Origin: an uncultured Armatimonadota bacterium
Lineage (GTDB): Bacteria > Armatimonadota > Fimbriimonadia > Fimbriimonadales > Fimbriimonadaceae
DNA length: 64,000 nucleotides
Direction: 5' to 3'
Assembly: GCA_903899015.1 (NCBI GenBank)
Contig: CAIUHP010000081.1
Span: 1-64,000 of the forward strand
The notes beneath the pieces are model-generated. The model did no database searches and was not told where the DNA came from. It was given only the letters and a program-made list of their open reading frames with translations. The position numbers were made by a program, and so were the translations under genes. Positions 18,727-27,260 of the stretch are shown in pieces (the stretch's first letter is position 1; each line of letters begins with the position of its first letter).

Positions 18727-19803
18727 ATGGCTAAGAAACTAAAGATTGGAATCATTGGCAGCGGTGGAATCGCTCAGGGCTGCCACATGAAAGGCTACCA
18801 AAGCATTCCTGAGTTGTGTGAAATGGTCGCAACCTGTGATGTTAATGGCGAAATCGCCAAGCAGGCAGCTGACAAATTCGACATCAAGCAGACTTATACC
18901 GATTACCGGGAAATGTTGGCCGATCCGGACATCGATGCTGTTTCGGTCGCGACTCCTAACAAGTATCACAAAGAGCCGACGATTGCTGCTCTCAAGGCAG
19001 GTAAGCACGTCATTTGCGAAAAGCCTCTCGGAATGAATGCCGAAGAGTGCCGCGAAATGTGCCGAGCCGCCAAGGAGTCAGGCAAGATCCTTCAGGTTGG
19101 TCTCCAGTCTCGTTTTAGCGGCCCCCTTCGATTCATGAAGGACTATGTTGACGCTGGTCACATGGGACACATCTACTACGCTCGCGCACAGGCTCTTCGC
19201 CGTCGAGGCGTTCCGGCTTGGGGTGTGTTTATTGACAAGGATAAGCAAGGCGGCGGCCCGCTTATCGACATCGGCGTACACATTCTCGACATGACTCTGT
19301 TCCTCATGGGTTATCCAAAGCCAGTCAGCGCTTCTGGAAAGACCTGGGACACGCTTGGCAAGAATCCTGATCTCTTCAACTATTGGGGATCCTATGACCG
19401 AGCTAAGTTCACTGTCGAAGATTTCGCAGTAGGACTTATCAAGTTTGAAGATGGTTCGGTCGTCGTACTCGAGAGTTCCTTCATGGGCAACCTTGAAGGC
19501 GATCCATTCCAATCTCAACTGTTCGGTACCAAAGCCGGCGCAGTCGTCAAGCCTTATGGCGGCGATGACGCGGTGAAGATCTACACCGAGCAGAATCAAC
19601 AACTGTTCGACCTGAAGCCTGCAAATATCCCAAGTGTTGAGTCGGCTCACACTGCTGAAATTCAGGCTTTCGTCAACGCAATTCAAAATGACCTTCCTTC
19701 TCCGGTGCCGGGTGAGAATGGTTTGATCCTTAATGCCATTTTTGACGCACTCTATAAGAGCAGCGAGAGCGGCAAAGAGGAAGCGGTCGACGTCTCTTTC
19801 TAA
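18727..19803 (+). CDS. Gfo/Idh/MocA family oxidoreductase
   Basis: NAD(P)-dependent sugar or inositol-type dehydrogenase. From the ATG at 18727 the protein begins MAKKLKIGIIGSGGIAQGCHM, a Rossmann motif right at the N-terminus; CDVNGEIAKQAADKF follows. The catalytic motif is HVICEKPLGMNAEE (EKP lysine), and the active-site His is in LIDIGVHILDMTLFLMG. Length, about 358 aa, is normal. A reading frame from 18691 adds 12 unlikely residues. It sits 48 bases before a lipoprotein gene. Substrate is not determinable from sequence. Confidence 0.93.
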   Translation: MAKKLKIGIIGSGGIAQGCHMKGYQSIPELCEMVATCDVNGEIAKQAADKFDIKQTYTDYREMLADPDIDAVSVATPNKYHKEPTIAALKAGKHVICEKPLGMNAEECREMCRAAKESGKILQVGLQSRFSGPLRFMKDYVDAGHMGHIYYARAQALRRRGVPAWGVFIDKDKQGGGPLIDIGVHILDMTLFLMGYPKPVSASGKTWDTLGKNPDLFNYWGSYDRAKFTVEDFAVGLIKFEDGSVVVLESSFMGNLEGDPFQSQLFGTKAGAVVKPYGGDDAVKIYTEQNQQLFDLKPANIPSVESAHTAEIQAFVNAIQNDLPSPVPGENGLILNAIFDALYKSSESGKEEAVDVSF

Positions 19804-19851
19804 GAAGGTGCGCTGGGCAAAGAACTTGCCCAGCGAGGTAGTTTTATAACA

Positions 19852-20235
19852 ATGCGAAATTTATCGGTGATATTCGCCGCGGTAGCCAGTGTCATTCTTG
19901 TATCTGGTTGCCGCTTTAAGGGCGTCGAAAGCTTTGAAAAAGCGACCACTCCAGTGGACTACGCTAAGCAAAACGTCGAAAATGGTGTGAAGGGCGATCC
20001 TTATGCCAATGGTGGAATTGCCTACGCTTCGGCAGGCAAGAAGACACACACGCGCTACGGTCTCGGTGCAGATGCTCAATCAACCGGAAAGGTTGATCCG
20101 ATGCTCGACCGTCCTGCGAAGGGTTCGGGCCAACAGCCAGGCGAGCAGGGTGGAGAAGCCGCTGCAGGCCATGGCCAGTCGAATGCTCCTGCAAATCAAC
20201 CAGGTCCTTTAGTGGATAGCTCTTCCTCTCACTAG
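19852..20235 (+). CDS. Small predicted lipoprotein (127 aa)
   Basis: A type II signal peptide, MRNLSVIFAAVASVILVSGC, ends in the lipobox LVSGC, so the mature protein is anchored at the cysteine at residue 20. The remainder is low in hydrophobicity, with a Gly/Gln/Pro/Ala-rich tail that is probably disordered. It follows the oxidoreductase gene by 48 bases and is closed by a strong terminator. No family is recognised. Confidence 0.8.
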   Translation: MRNLSVIFAAVASVILVSGCRFKGVESFEKATTPVDYAKQNVENGVKGDPYANGGIAYASAGKKTHTRYGLGADAQSTGKVDPMLDRPAKGSGQQPGEQGGEAAAGHGQSNAPANQPGPLVDSSSSH

Positions 20236-20257
20236 ATCACGAAAACCAAAATAGATA

Positions 20258-20298
20258 AAGGTCTCGTTCAAATGATTTGAACGGGGCCTTTGCTTTTT
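20258..20298 (+). terminator. Rho-independent terminator
   Basis: A long stem (AAAGGTCTCGTTCAAAT against its near-complement ending GGGGCCTTT) is followed by GCTTTTT. It ends the oxidoreductase-lipoprotein unit. Confidence 0.85.
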
Positions 20299-20338
20299 GA
20301 CACTCACTAACGACTCTCAACAGGAGCGTGAATTGAAA

Positions 20339-21293
20339 ATGTCGACTAGTCCATTTAAAAAGACCCCAATGTTTACTCTTTGGTTTCTGCGTACTGCTTG
20401 GATGCAGTAGTGGAAGCTCCGACCAAGCTACAAGTTCTGGCTCCGCTACCGCCGCATCGCCGGCGATGATGGATGCCGCGAAGAGTGCGCCAAATGGCAG
20501 CTTTCAGGCAGAAAAGTCCGGGAAGAGAACTGAAGCCTCCAACGCACCTCAATTGGCCAATTACGCCAAACCCATGTCGCCCCAAAACACCGTCGTAATC
20601 CCTTCGCGAAAAGTGATTCGTCGAGCTGAATTGGATATACGGGTGGAAAATGTTGAAAAAGCCGAGAAGAAAGTATCGGGCATCATCGAATCAGTCGGTG
20701 GATATACGGAATCGGCCAATAGCACGGACCTGGCATCGACCCATCCGGTAATGACGATTTCTATCCGAGTGCCGGTCGATCTGTTTGATGGAACCATTTC
20801 GAGATTAGAGTCGCTCGGTGTTCGACTTTCCAAGAAGATCAGCTCAGAAGATGTGACGGGGCGAATTGTTGACCTTGATGCGCAACTGAAAACTTTGACC
20901 GCTCAGGCTGAGGTTTATCGAAACATGTTGCGAGGCCGAACCCAGTTGGATGAGGTTTTCAATATCCAACAGCAACTGGCAAACGTTCAAACTCAGATCG
21001 AGCAGATCACGAGTCAGCGAAAGTCACAAGCGGGTCTCGCCGCTCTATCAACGATACAACTCACTCTTGAGCAGAACGCGGTTATCAGTCAACCAACCGG
21101 GGATCCGAATTGGGTGGCTCAATCATGGGCTGAGGCTACGTCAGGCTCAAGTTCCGTTTTGCGTTTGGCATCGATCTTCCTTATGTGGGTCGTTGCTTTC
21201 TCGCCATTCTGGATTCCGGTCTTGCTCATCCTTCGCCGTCTTATGAAGGGTATTCGTACCGGAATTCCGGCTCGACCAACTCATCAACCTTAA
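20339..21293 (+). CDS. DUF4349 lipoprotein with apparent frameshift in the signal peptide
   Basis: The body (ATG 20466 onwards, 275 aa) is a DUF4349 protein: RRAELDIRVENVEKAEKKV, coiled-coil QQQLANVQTQIEQITSQ, and a C-terminal membrane span (SIFLMWVVAFSPFWIPVLLIL). Upstream, the same frame is open back to 20337 and encodes CLLFGFCVLLGCSSGSS, a lipoprotein signal with lipobox LLGC, yet contains no usable start. A start with ribosome site (CAGGAG, then ATG 20339) lies in a different frame, and removing one base from the A5 run at 20357-20361 or the C4 run at 20364-20367 would join them. This is a sequencing or assembly error, a mutation, or +1 frameshifting. DUF4349 proteins are poorly characterised envelope proteins. 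Confidence 0.82.
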
Positions 21294-21357
21294 AAACCAT
21301 TCCTAGGTTGCGCATTCGTCATCAGGCGTGGGAGCACAAGAGTAAACTCTCACGCCT

Positions 21358-22401
21358 ATGGCGAGAATTGGCATGATGGGGTGTGGTGTGGTTGCCGATT
21401 ACGGACACCTTCCGGCGATACTCGATACCGAGGGCCTCGAACTCGCGGCACTTTTCGACCCAAACCCCGATCGAGTTTCGCTGGTTGCGAGCCGATTTGG
21501 TAATCCACCCGCCTTTACCGATGCGGAAGCCTTTTTTGCCACTGGCCTCGATGCGGTTGTCATAGCGTCTCCGGCTGGCGCTCACCTCTCCAATATTCAA
21601 TTGGCTGCCAAGCATGGCGTTCACGTCTTATGCGAAAAGCCACTCGCGATGAACGACGCAGAAGCTGAACAAGCCATCCAAGCGATGAAATCAGCGGGGA
21701 AGATGCTGTTCACGGGCTTTGTTTATCGGTTTAGTCCGGTTGCCCTCCAAATCAAGCAATGGGTTGAACAAGGTGTCATCGGCGAGGTCCGGTCGTTGCG
21801 ATTGATTTACATTTGGGATCTTCATGGTCAGTACGAGCAAGATGCCACCGGGGAGTGGATTGAGAGCCCCCGTTGGGTCGGACGGATGCTCGAAGGTGGC
21901 CCGATGGTGGATTGTGGAGTCCATCAGATCGACCTTGCTCGCTGGTGGCTCGGAAAAGAAGTTGAGCACGTGAAAGTGGCCGGTGCATGGGTGGCCGACT
22001 ATGAGGCACCAGACCATGTGTACTTGCACATGGATCATGAATCTGGGCCTCATACGATGGTCGAAATGAGCTTCACCTACGGACACACCGCCCGGGAACC
22101 GCTTCACCACTTTTCGTATCACCTCATTGGGACGGGGGGAGTGATTCGCTACGACCGTGATGGTTATGTATTGGAGGTGCGTACAGGCGCAGAGACCATT
22201 CGTGTTCCAGGTGCGAGCGAAAAGAACTTCCACGGCATGCACCGAGCATTATCAGAAGCGCTTCGAACGGGAGATCCTGGTCACCTTCCTACGGGGCGAG
22301 ACGGTCTGATTGCGACTCAAATCGCCCGGTCGGCGACAGACGAGGCGATTCGACATCGTTGGCAGCCTAAGAGGACGTTGGAGACTGAAAAGGAACCTTG
22401 A
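21358..22401 (+). CDS. Gfo/Idh/MocA family oxidoreductase
   Basis: A second, diverged member of the family. The Rossmann motif MARIGMMGCGVVADYGHLPA is at the extreme N-terminus, the catalytic motif HVLCEKPLAMNDAEAEQA near residue 90, and the active-site His in MVDCGVHQIDLARWWLG. Length 347 aa is normal. A TAAACT box at 21343-21348 lies 9 bases before the ATG and there is no ribosome site, suggesting a leaderless message. Substrate unknown; not in an operon with the oxidoreductase at 18727. Confidence 0.93.
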   Translation: MARIGMMGCGVVADYGHLPAILDTEGLELAALFDPNPDRVSLVASRFGNPPAFTDAEAFFATGLDAVVIASPAGAHLSNIQLAAKHGVHVLCEKPLAMNDAEAEQAIQAMKSAGKMLFTGFVYRFSPVALQIKQWVEQGVIGEVRSLRLIYIWDLHGQYEQDATGEWIESPRWVGRMLEGGPMVDCGVHQIDLARWWLGKEVEHVKVAGAWVADYEAPDHVYLHMDHESGPHTMVEMSFTYGHTAREPLHHFSYHLIGTGGVIRYDRDGYVLEVRTGAETIRVPGASEKNFHGMHRALSEALRTGDPGHLPTGRDGLIATQIARSATDEAIRHRWQPKRTLETEKEP

Positions 22402-22476
22402 ATTTCAACGGTGTCAGTGGATCTTAGAGACGTGCGCTTAGCTACGAGTCCTTCCGAGTGTAAAAGACAATAAGGG

Positions 22477-22508
22477 TAGAATATGACCAGAATCGAAAAA
22501 TGGTCATA
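22477..22508 (+). promoter_or_regulatory. TetR operator with -10 box over the start codon
   Basis: A -10 box TAGAAT is at 22477-22482. It is followed by a perfect inverted repeat TATGACCA (22482-22489), 11 bases, TGGTCATA (22501-22508), which overlaps the ATG of the TetR gene at 22500. The position is right for autorepression of the TetR-HlyD operon. Confidence 0.7.
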
Positions 22509-23201
22509 AAGCATCTAGCTAAGAACAAGGAAACCGTTGATAATCACGAGTTGATCTTGGATTCTGCAGCATTCCTCCTGAAGGAGGTTGGCTACAAGAA
22601 GATGACGATCGACGAGTTGGCCCGTCATGCCGGTCTCGGCAAAGGGACGGTTTACCTCTACTTCGACAGCAAACAGGACGTTGCGCTATCGTTTATCGAC
22701 CGTCAAAACGTCAAGCTTCAAGCGCATTTGAAAGAGATGTTGCGTTCGAAGCGACCGACTCGCGAGCGTCTAAAAGCGATGCTCATCGAACGCGTGATGT
22801 ATCGATTCCAATGTGTCCAAGGACATAAGCAAGGCATTGATGACTTGCTAGTCGACCTTCGGCCAAAACTTTTGGAGCGCAGGAGCCGCTACTATGCCAA
22901 TGAGGCCAAGATTTTCGCCGAAATCCTGATCGAAGGTCGAACGACTGGCCATTTTGAGTTTGAGGATCCATTCAAGGTTGCCGAGGCCTTTCTCGATGCA
23001 ACCAACTCACTCCTTCCTCACAGTTTAAGCCCATCTCAGTTGGGCGAGCGTGGTCCACTGTTGGATCGCACCAGTCTTTTGGCCGAGCTTATGGTCAAAT
23101 CCGTCGAAACTGACGCGAAGCTGCGAACGAAATCTGACGAACAAACGAAGAAATTAGACGAACTGACTAAATTAGAAATTGAGTCAGTGTTAAAGGGATA
23201 A
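22500..23201 (+). CDS. TetR/AcrR family transcriptional regulator
   Basis: The 233-aa protein has the N-terminal helix-turn-helix KKMTIDELARHAGLGKGTVYLYFDSKQDVALSF (about residues 33-65), the hallmark of TetR repressors, followed by an all-helical ligand-binding domain. The tail is charged. The start ATG at 22500 lies inside a perfect palindrome that is a good autoregulatory operator. It is 4 bases upstream of the HlyD gene, so it very likely controls that efflux adaptor in response to an unknown small molecule. Confidence 0.93.
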   Translation: MVIKHLAKNKETVDNHELILDSAAFLLKEVGYKKMTIDELARHAGLGKGTVYLYFDSKQDVALSFIDRQNVKLQAHLKEMLRSKRPTRERLKAMLIERVMYRFQCVQGHKQGIDDLLVDLRPKLLERRSRYYANEAKIFAEILIEGRTTGHFEFEDPFKVAEAFLDATNSLLPHSLSPSQLGERGPLLDRTSLLAELMVKSVETDAKLRTKSDEQTKKLDELTKLEIESVLKG

Positions 23202-23205
23202 TCAG

Positions 23206-24807
23206 ATGGCAACCGTAATGCAGAAAGAGAAAAATATCGACCAGGAGGCCACTTCTGGAACGTCTGATGTAGCCGCTCAAAATCCGGATATCGCTACTAA
23301 GAAGAGCCGCAAACCGCTCCTGTTCGGAGCGTTGGCTGTTCTTGGAGTTGTTGCCGCGATTATGGCGGTCAGGTTTGTGATCTGGTCATCTGGGCACGTC
23401 AGCACCGACGACGCAACGATTACTTCCGACGTCGTAGCCATCGCACCACAGGTAAGTGGAACCGTCATTTCCGTGCCTGTCAGTGAGAACCAACACGTCA
23501 AGAAGGGCGACCTACTTGTTCAACTGGATTCTGCTTCGTACGAAACAGCGGTTGCTCAAGCCAAAGCGAACCTGGAATTAGCGATTGCTCAAGCTAAGGG
23601 AGCTGCCGCCACCGTATCACTCACTCAGCAGAACGCCGCCGCTCAAATTCAACAAGCTCAAGGCATTGTCGGCCAGTCGACGGGAAGTATCGAAGGCTCC
23701 GTGGCAGACTTTGCCAAAGCTTCATCGGCCATTTCACAAGCCAAGGCTCAGGCAAGCGGTGCGGATGCAAGCTACTACGGAGCGAAGGCGAATGTCTCCA
23801 TCGCGGTCGCAAACAAACAAAAAGCACTCGATGCGGTTGCAGGCGCCCAAGCCCAACTTGATACCGCTAAGGCGGCTTTGAACACTGCCAAAGCAAACGT
23901 TGAAGCAATGATCGCAACTGCTGATAACGCAGATAAGCAGGCGGTTCGTAATGAAACGCTGTTCCGACAGGGCGCAGTGAGTGGACAAGTTGCAGAAGCA
24001 TCTCGGGCCGCAGCTGATGTCGCTAAGGCTCAGGTAGCCGCCTCTCAACAGCAGGTTGAACAGGCGAAGGCAGTTGTTGCTCAAAGACAATCTGATTTGA
24101 GATCTGCTAGGAATCAGCTTCCGGCAGCAGACGCAGCCATCTCGCAAGCGAAGGCTTTGCTTTCTGCCGCTCAGAATCAAGTACAGGCGGCTCGAAGCAC
24201 GATTGACCAGGTGAAAGCGCAAGCGCAGTCGGCGAAAGCGGCAATTGCCCAAGCCAAGGGCAAGGGAACTCAGGCTTCCGGTCAGCTACTTCAAGCAAAC
24301 GAAGGTTCCACTCAGGTTGTCGTGAGTCAGACCGCGCAAATGCAGGCGGAAGCTCGAGTGGCTCAGGCCCAGGCTGCCCTGAAAGATGCAGAGATTAACT
24401 TGTCTCGAACGAAAATTGTCTCCCCTGCCGACGGTCGCGTCAGCAAGAATTCAGTTGACGTTGGAAACCTTGTTCAACCAGGCGGCACGCTGATGGCGAT
24501 CGTTCCAGACGAAGATGCTTGGGTCACGGCAAACTTCAAAGAGACTCAGCTCGCGGATGTCAAACCGGGACAAGAGGTTGATGTTGAAGTTGATGCCCTG
24601 CCTGGCAAAGTCTATAAAGGTAAAGTCGGCAGCATCTCTGCTGGAACGGGAGCTACATTTGCGCTCCTTCCTCCTGACAATGCAACCGGAAACTTTACTA
24701 AAGTCGTTCAGCGTTTGTCCGTGAAGATTCTGTTAGACCATGGCCAACCTGACATGGATCGACTGAGGACGGGTATGTCCGTTACGGCAACGATCACCAC
24801 GAAATAA
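23206..24807 (+). CDS. HlyD/EmrA-type membrane fusion protein
   Basis: Periplasmic adaptor of a multidrug efflux or type I secretion-like pump. One N-terminal membrane span (about residues 36-56) precedes the EmrA-like signature STDDATITSDVVAIAPQVSGTV and a first lipoyl half. Residues about 110-390 form an unusually long Ala/Gln/Lys-rich coiled-coil hairpin, followed by LSRTKIVSPADGRVSKNSVDVGNLVQPGG and a barrel domain. At 533 aa it is longer than typical EmrA (about 390), because of the coiled coil. No EmrB-like or ABC pump follows; a terminator is 25 bases downstream, so its partner is encoded elsewhere. Confidence 0.92.
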   Translation: MATVMQKEKNIDQEATSGTSDVAAQNPDIATKKSRKPLLFGALAVLGVVAAIMAVRFVIWSSGHVSTDDATITSDVVAIAPQVSGTVISVPVSENQHVKKGDLLVQLDSASYETAVAQAKANLELAIAQAKGAAATVSLTQQNAAAQIQQAQGIVGQSTGSIEGSVADFAKASSAISQAKAQASGADASYYGAKANVSIAVANKQKALDAVAGAQAQLDTAKAALNTAKANVEAMIATADNADKQAVRNETLFRQGAVSGQVAEASRAAADVAKAQVAASQQQVEQAKAVVAQRQSDLRSARNQLPAADAAISQAKALLSAAQNQVQAARSTIDQVKAQAQSAKAAIAQAKGKGTQASGQLLQANEGSTQVVVSQTAQMQAEARVAQAQAALKDAEINLSRTKIVSPADGRVSKNSVDVGNLVQPGGTLMAIVPDEDAWVTANFKETQLADVKPGQEVDVEVDALPGKVYKGKVGSISAGTGATFALLPPDNATGNFTKVVQRLSVKILLDHGQPDMDRLRTGMSVTATITTK

Positions 24808-24830
24808 TCGTTTCCTAAGGACGCATCCGA

Positions 24831-24862
24831 TAAATTAGGCCCGAAAGGGCCTAATTTTATTT
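24831..24862 (+). terminator. Rho-independent terminator of the TetR-HlyD operon
   Basis: A perfect 12-bp stem (TAAATTAGGCCC, loop GAAA, GGGCCTAATTTA) runs into TTATTT. It is just past the HlyD stop codon at 24807. Confidence 0.9.
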
Positions 24863-24894
24863 ATTTAGCGCAACAAATGCCGCCGTTTAATCTT

Positions 24895-24906
24895 CTATGA
24901 TCATAG
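24895..24906 (+). promoter_or_regulatory. 12-bp palindrome before the beta-barrel gene
   Basis: CTATGATCATAG is a perfect palindrome 18 bases ahead of the TTG start at 24925. It may be a regulator site, but its short length makes chance possible. Confidence 0.3.
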
Positions 24907-24924
24907 GAACATTGGAGGTTCAAG

Positions 24925-25440
24925 TTGAAAAAATCGAATTTCATGAAGTTAGCAATGATCGCCGTAGCAGCCGGTTCAGTTGTCGCTGCAAACGCCCAGA
25001 GTAACGGCCCAAGTGGCTTGTCAGCCAGAATTGGTGCCTACTTCCCGACAAGTGATTCGGCGAAGAATCTGGGAAGCACTTGGTTCGTTTTCGGCGCGGA
25101 CTATAAATTGAACAGTCTCGCAGTCGCTGCGCCTGGGGTGGGTCTGCAGTCGTATTTGGGAATTTCGGCCGACTATTACGCCAAAGGCGGAGACAGTAAC
25201 CTTCCGGTTGCGTTGACTTACAATCTGCGGCAGAGCCAAATGGTTTACTCCATCGGTATCGGACCCGAGTTCCGAAACTCCGGTGATCTCACTTCGACGG
25301 GCGTTGGATTAGCCGAGCAGGTCGGTGTTTCTTACGAACTAGGAAACATGCCTACGCCGATCTTCATTCAGGCAAAGTACTTCATAAGCGGCCGCCCCGA
25401 GCTTCGCGGTCTAGGCGTTTACGTCGGAATTCGCTTCTAA
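24925..25440 (+). CDS. Small outer-membrane beta-barrel-like protein
   Basis: A signal peptide (MKKSNFMKLAMIAVAAGSVVAANAQ... cleaved after NAQ) precedes alternating strands: SARIGAYFPTSDS, FVFGADYKL, SYLGISADYYAK, MVYSIGIGPEF, VGVSYELG, IFIQAKYFISG, and a terminal aromatic residue in LGVYVGIRF, typical of 8-strand barrels. The start is TTG at 24925 with GGAGG at 24914-24918. Mature length near 146 aa. It is alone, bracketed by terminators. Function is unknown. Confidence 0.8.
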   Translation: MKKSNFMKLAMIAVAAGSVVAANAQSNGPSGLSARIGAYFPTSDSAKNLGSTWFVFGADYKLNSLAVAAPGVGLQSYLGISADYYAKGGDSNLPVALTYNLRQSQMVYSIGIGPEFRNSGDLTSTGVGLAEQVGVSYELGNMPTPIFIQAKYFISGRPELRGLGVYVGIRF

Positions 25441-25463
25441 TCCAGAAGTCGAACTGCAAATTT

Positions 25464-25501
25464 CGAAGGGCCGACTCGTTTGAGACGGCCCTTCGTGGTT
25501 T
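25464..25501 (+). terminator. Rho-independent terminator
   Basis: A perfect 10-bp stem (CGAAGGGCCG with CGGCCCTTCG) is followed by TGGTTTATT. It ends the beta-barrel gene. Confidence 0.75.
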
Positions 25502-25522
25502 ATTGGGGAAGATTTGGTACAC

Positions 25523-25558
25523 AAAAAAGCGGGTCTGCCTTAAAGGACAGACCCGCTC
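25523..25558 (-). terminator. Rho-independent terminator of glnA
   Basis: On the minus strand the stem AGCGGGTCTG pairs with CAGACCCGCT and is followed by TTTTTTG. It is 15 bases beyond the glnA stop. Confidence 0.9.
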
Positions 25559-25572
25559 TTGAAAGTTGAACC

Positions 25573-26982
25573 TTACGCGTCGGCGTAGAGGTAGAACTCA
25601 TATGGGTGTGGACGAAGGTCAACTGCGTCGCACTCGTTAACGAGCTTGTACTCAACATAGCTCTCAATGAGCTCCTTGGTGAATACGTCGCCCTTGAGCA
25701 AGAACTCATGGTCTTCCATGAGGGCCGCAAGAGTTGCTCGAAGTGAACCAGGAGTCTGCTGAATGCCGGCTCGCTCGAGTGGTGGCAATTCGTAAAGGTC
25801 CTTGTCTAGAGGCTTCGGTGGCTCGATTCGGTTCTGGATACCGTCGATACCGGCCATCATCAGCGCCGAGAAGGCGAGATAAGGATTAGCCATAGGGTCT
25901 GGAGCGCGGAACTCGACTCGCTTAGCCTTTGGCGACTTCGAAACCATCGGGATTCGAACGCAAGCCGATCGGTTTCGAGCTGAGTACATCAAGTTGATGG
26001 GAGCTTCGTAACCAGGAACCAATCGTCGATAGGAGTTGGTTGTTGGGGCGCAGAATGCAAGCAAAGCTGGTGCGTGCTTGAGAAGGCCACCGATGTACCA
26101 ACGAGCGGTGTCGCTGAGGCCAGCGTATCCGGTTTCATCATAGAACGTAGGTTCGCCGTTCTTCCAGATGGACTGGTGGCAGTGCATACCGCTACCGTTG
26201 TCTCCGAAAATGGGCTTAGGCATAAACGTGGCTACGTAGCCGTGCTGATAAGCCGTGTTCTTAACGATGTACTTGTATCGCTGAAGTTGGTCGGCCATCT
26301 TCTTCAGGGTGTCGAACTTCATGTCGATTTCGCACTGGCCAGCTGAAGCAACTTCGTGGTGGTGCATTTCGACATTGATGCCTGTCTCGATCATCTGAGC
26401 AACCATTTCGGCTCGAAGATCGTGAAGCTTGTCGACGGGAGCAACTGGATAATAGCCGCCCTTCTGCTTGGTGGTGAATCCTGGGCTGCCTTCTCGACCT
26501 GATGTCCAGAATGCTTCGTCCGAATCGATCTTGTAGAACGCGCCGCTTGGACCGTTGTCATAAAGCAATTCGTCGAAGACAAAGAACTCGGCTTCTGGGC
26601 CGATGAAAATCGTGTCGCCGATGCCAGTGGACTTCAGGTAAGCCTCAGCCTTTTCAGCCGTGAATCGAGGGTCCTTGCCGTATCGCTGACCAGTCAATGG
26701 GTCGGTGATATCGCAGAGGATAACTGCAGTTGGCAGCTCCGAATACGGATCCATGAAAATGGTTGTCGGGTCGGGCATGAGAAGCATGTCCGACTCGTTG
26801 ATGGTTTGGAATCCTCGGATGCTGGAGCCATCGAAGGCGAGTCCATCCTCGAATTTGTCTTCGGTAAAGTGATTTACCGGAATGCTGAAGTGCTGCCATG
26901 TACCGAGCAAGTCGGTAAAGCGAATGTCAACAAATTGAGCGTCGTTTTCAGTTGCAAATGCGACGGCGTCCTTAGGGGTCAT
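25573..26982 (-). CDS. glnA: Type I glutamine synthetase
   Basis: Ligates ammonia to glutamate using ATP, the main entry of ammonia into organic nitrogen. At 469 aa it has the standard landmarks: GLAFDGSSIRGFQTINESDM, the metal ligand region IGPEAEFFVF, the GSGMHCHQSIW loop and NRSACVRIP. A Tyr in DKDLYELPPLE near residue 400 matches the adenylylation site of GSI-beta enzymes, so control by GlnE is possible; no glnE is in the window. It is preceded by a 279-base leader with a nested hairpin structure (27024-27127) and followed by a strong terminator. Confidence 0.97.
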   Translation of the reverse strand: MTPKDAVAFATENDAQFVDIRFTDLLGTWQHFSIPVNHFTEDKFEDGLAFDGSSIRGFQTINESDMLLMPDPTTIFMDPYSELPTAVILCDITDPLTGQRYGKDPRFTAEKAEAYLKSTGIGDTIFIGPEAEFFVFDELLYDNGPSGAFYKIDSDEAFWTSGREGSPGFTTKQKGGYYPVAPVDKLHDLRAEMVAQMIETGINVEMHHHEVASAGQCEIDMKFDTLKKMADQLQRYKYIVKNTAYQHGYVATFMPKPIFGDNGSGMHCHQSIWKNGEPTFYDETGYAGLSDTARWYIGGLLKHAPALLAFCAPTTNSYRRLVPGYEAPINLMYSARNRSACVRIPMVSKSPKAKRVEFRAPDPMANPYLAFSALMMAGIDGIQNRIEPPKPLDKDLYELPPLERAGIQQTPGSLRATLAALMEDHEFLLKGDVFTKELIESYVEYKLVNECDAVDLRPHPYEFYLYADA

Positions 26983-27023
26983 TTATTCCTCCGAATCCAA
27001 AAACAGAGTGTCCGCATTTGTCT

Positions 27024-27127
27024 CTGGCAATCGCCAGCGTCTAGCGCGAACCAAAAAGACGAGGAGGGAAACCCCTCCTGGCGTCCATATTAAGTCCCCG
27101 TTCGCGACGTTGCAGAACGATTGCCAG
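27024..27127 (-). promoter_or_regulatory. Structured glnA leader with a possible attenuator
   Basis: Three nested inverted repeats occur in the glnA 5' region. The outer pair is CTGGCAATCG (27024-27033) with CGATTGCCAG (27118-27127). The inner pair is CGCGAAC (27045-27051) with GTTCGCG (27100-27106). The central hairpin is AGGAGGG/CCCTCCT (27062-27079), followed on the minus strand by CGTCTTTTT. The centre could simply terminate the hydrolase gene upstream, but the enclosing arms suggest transcription attenuation of glnA. It does not match the glutamine riboswitch consensus I know. Confidence 0.5.
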
Positions 27128-27260
27128 GATTATTGCTAATTCTCATGCCAATAGGGAAGTGGGGAGGCCCTAAAAGTTGCGGAAGTATTGTATTCGACCA
27201 AAGAAAATCGGGCCCGAGGCGATTGTAAAGACTTGCTATCCCGTCGGGTTCGAATTGAAT

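Noticed and set aside
27134-27150. Sigma-54 promoter before glnA (minus strand TGGCATGAGAATTAGCA)
   Set aside because: The GG-GC spacing is 11 instead of the required 10 bases and no NtrC sites or sigma-54 gene were seen.
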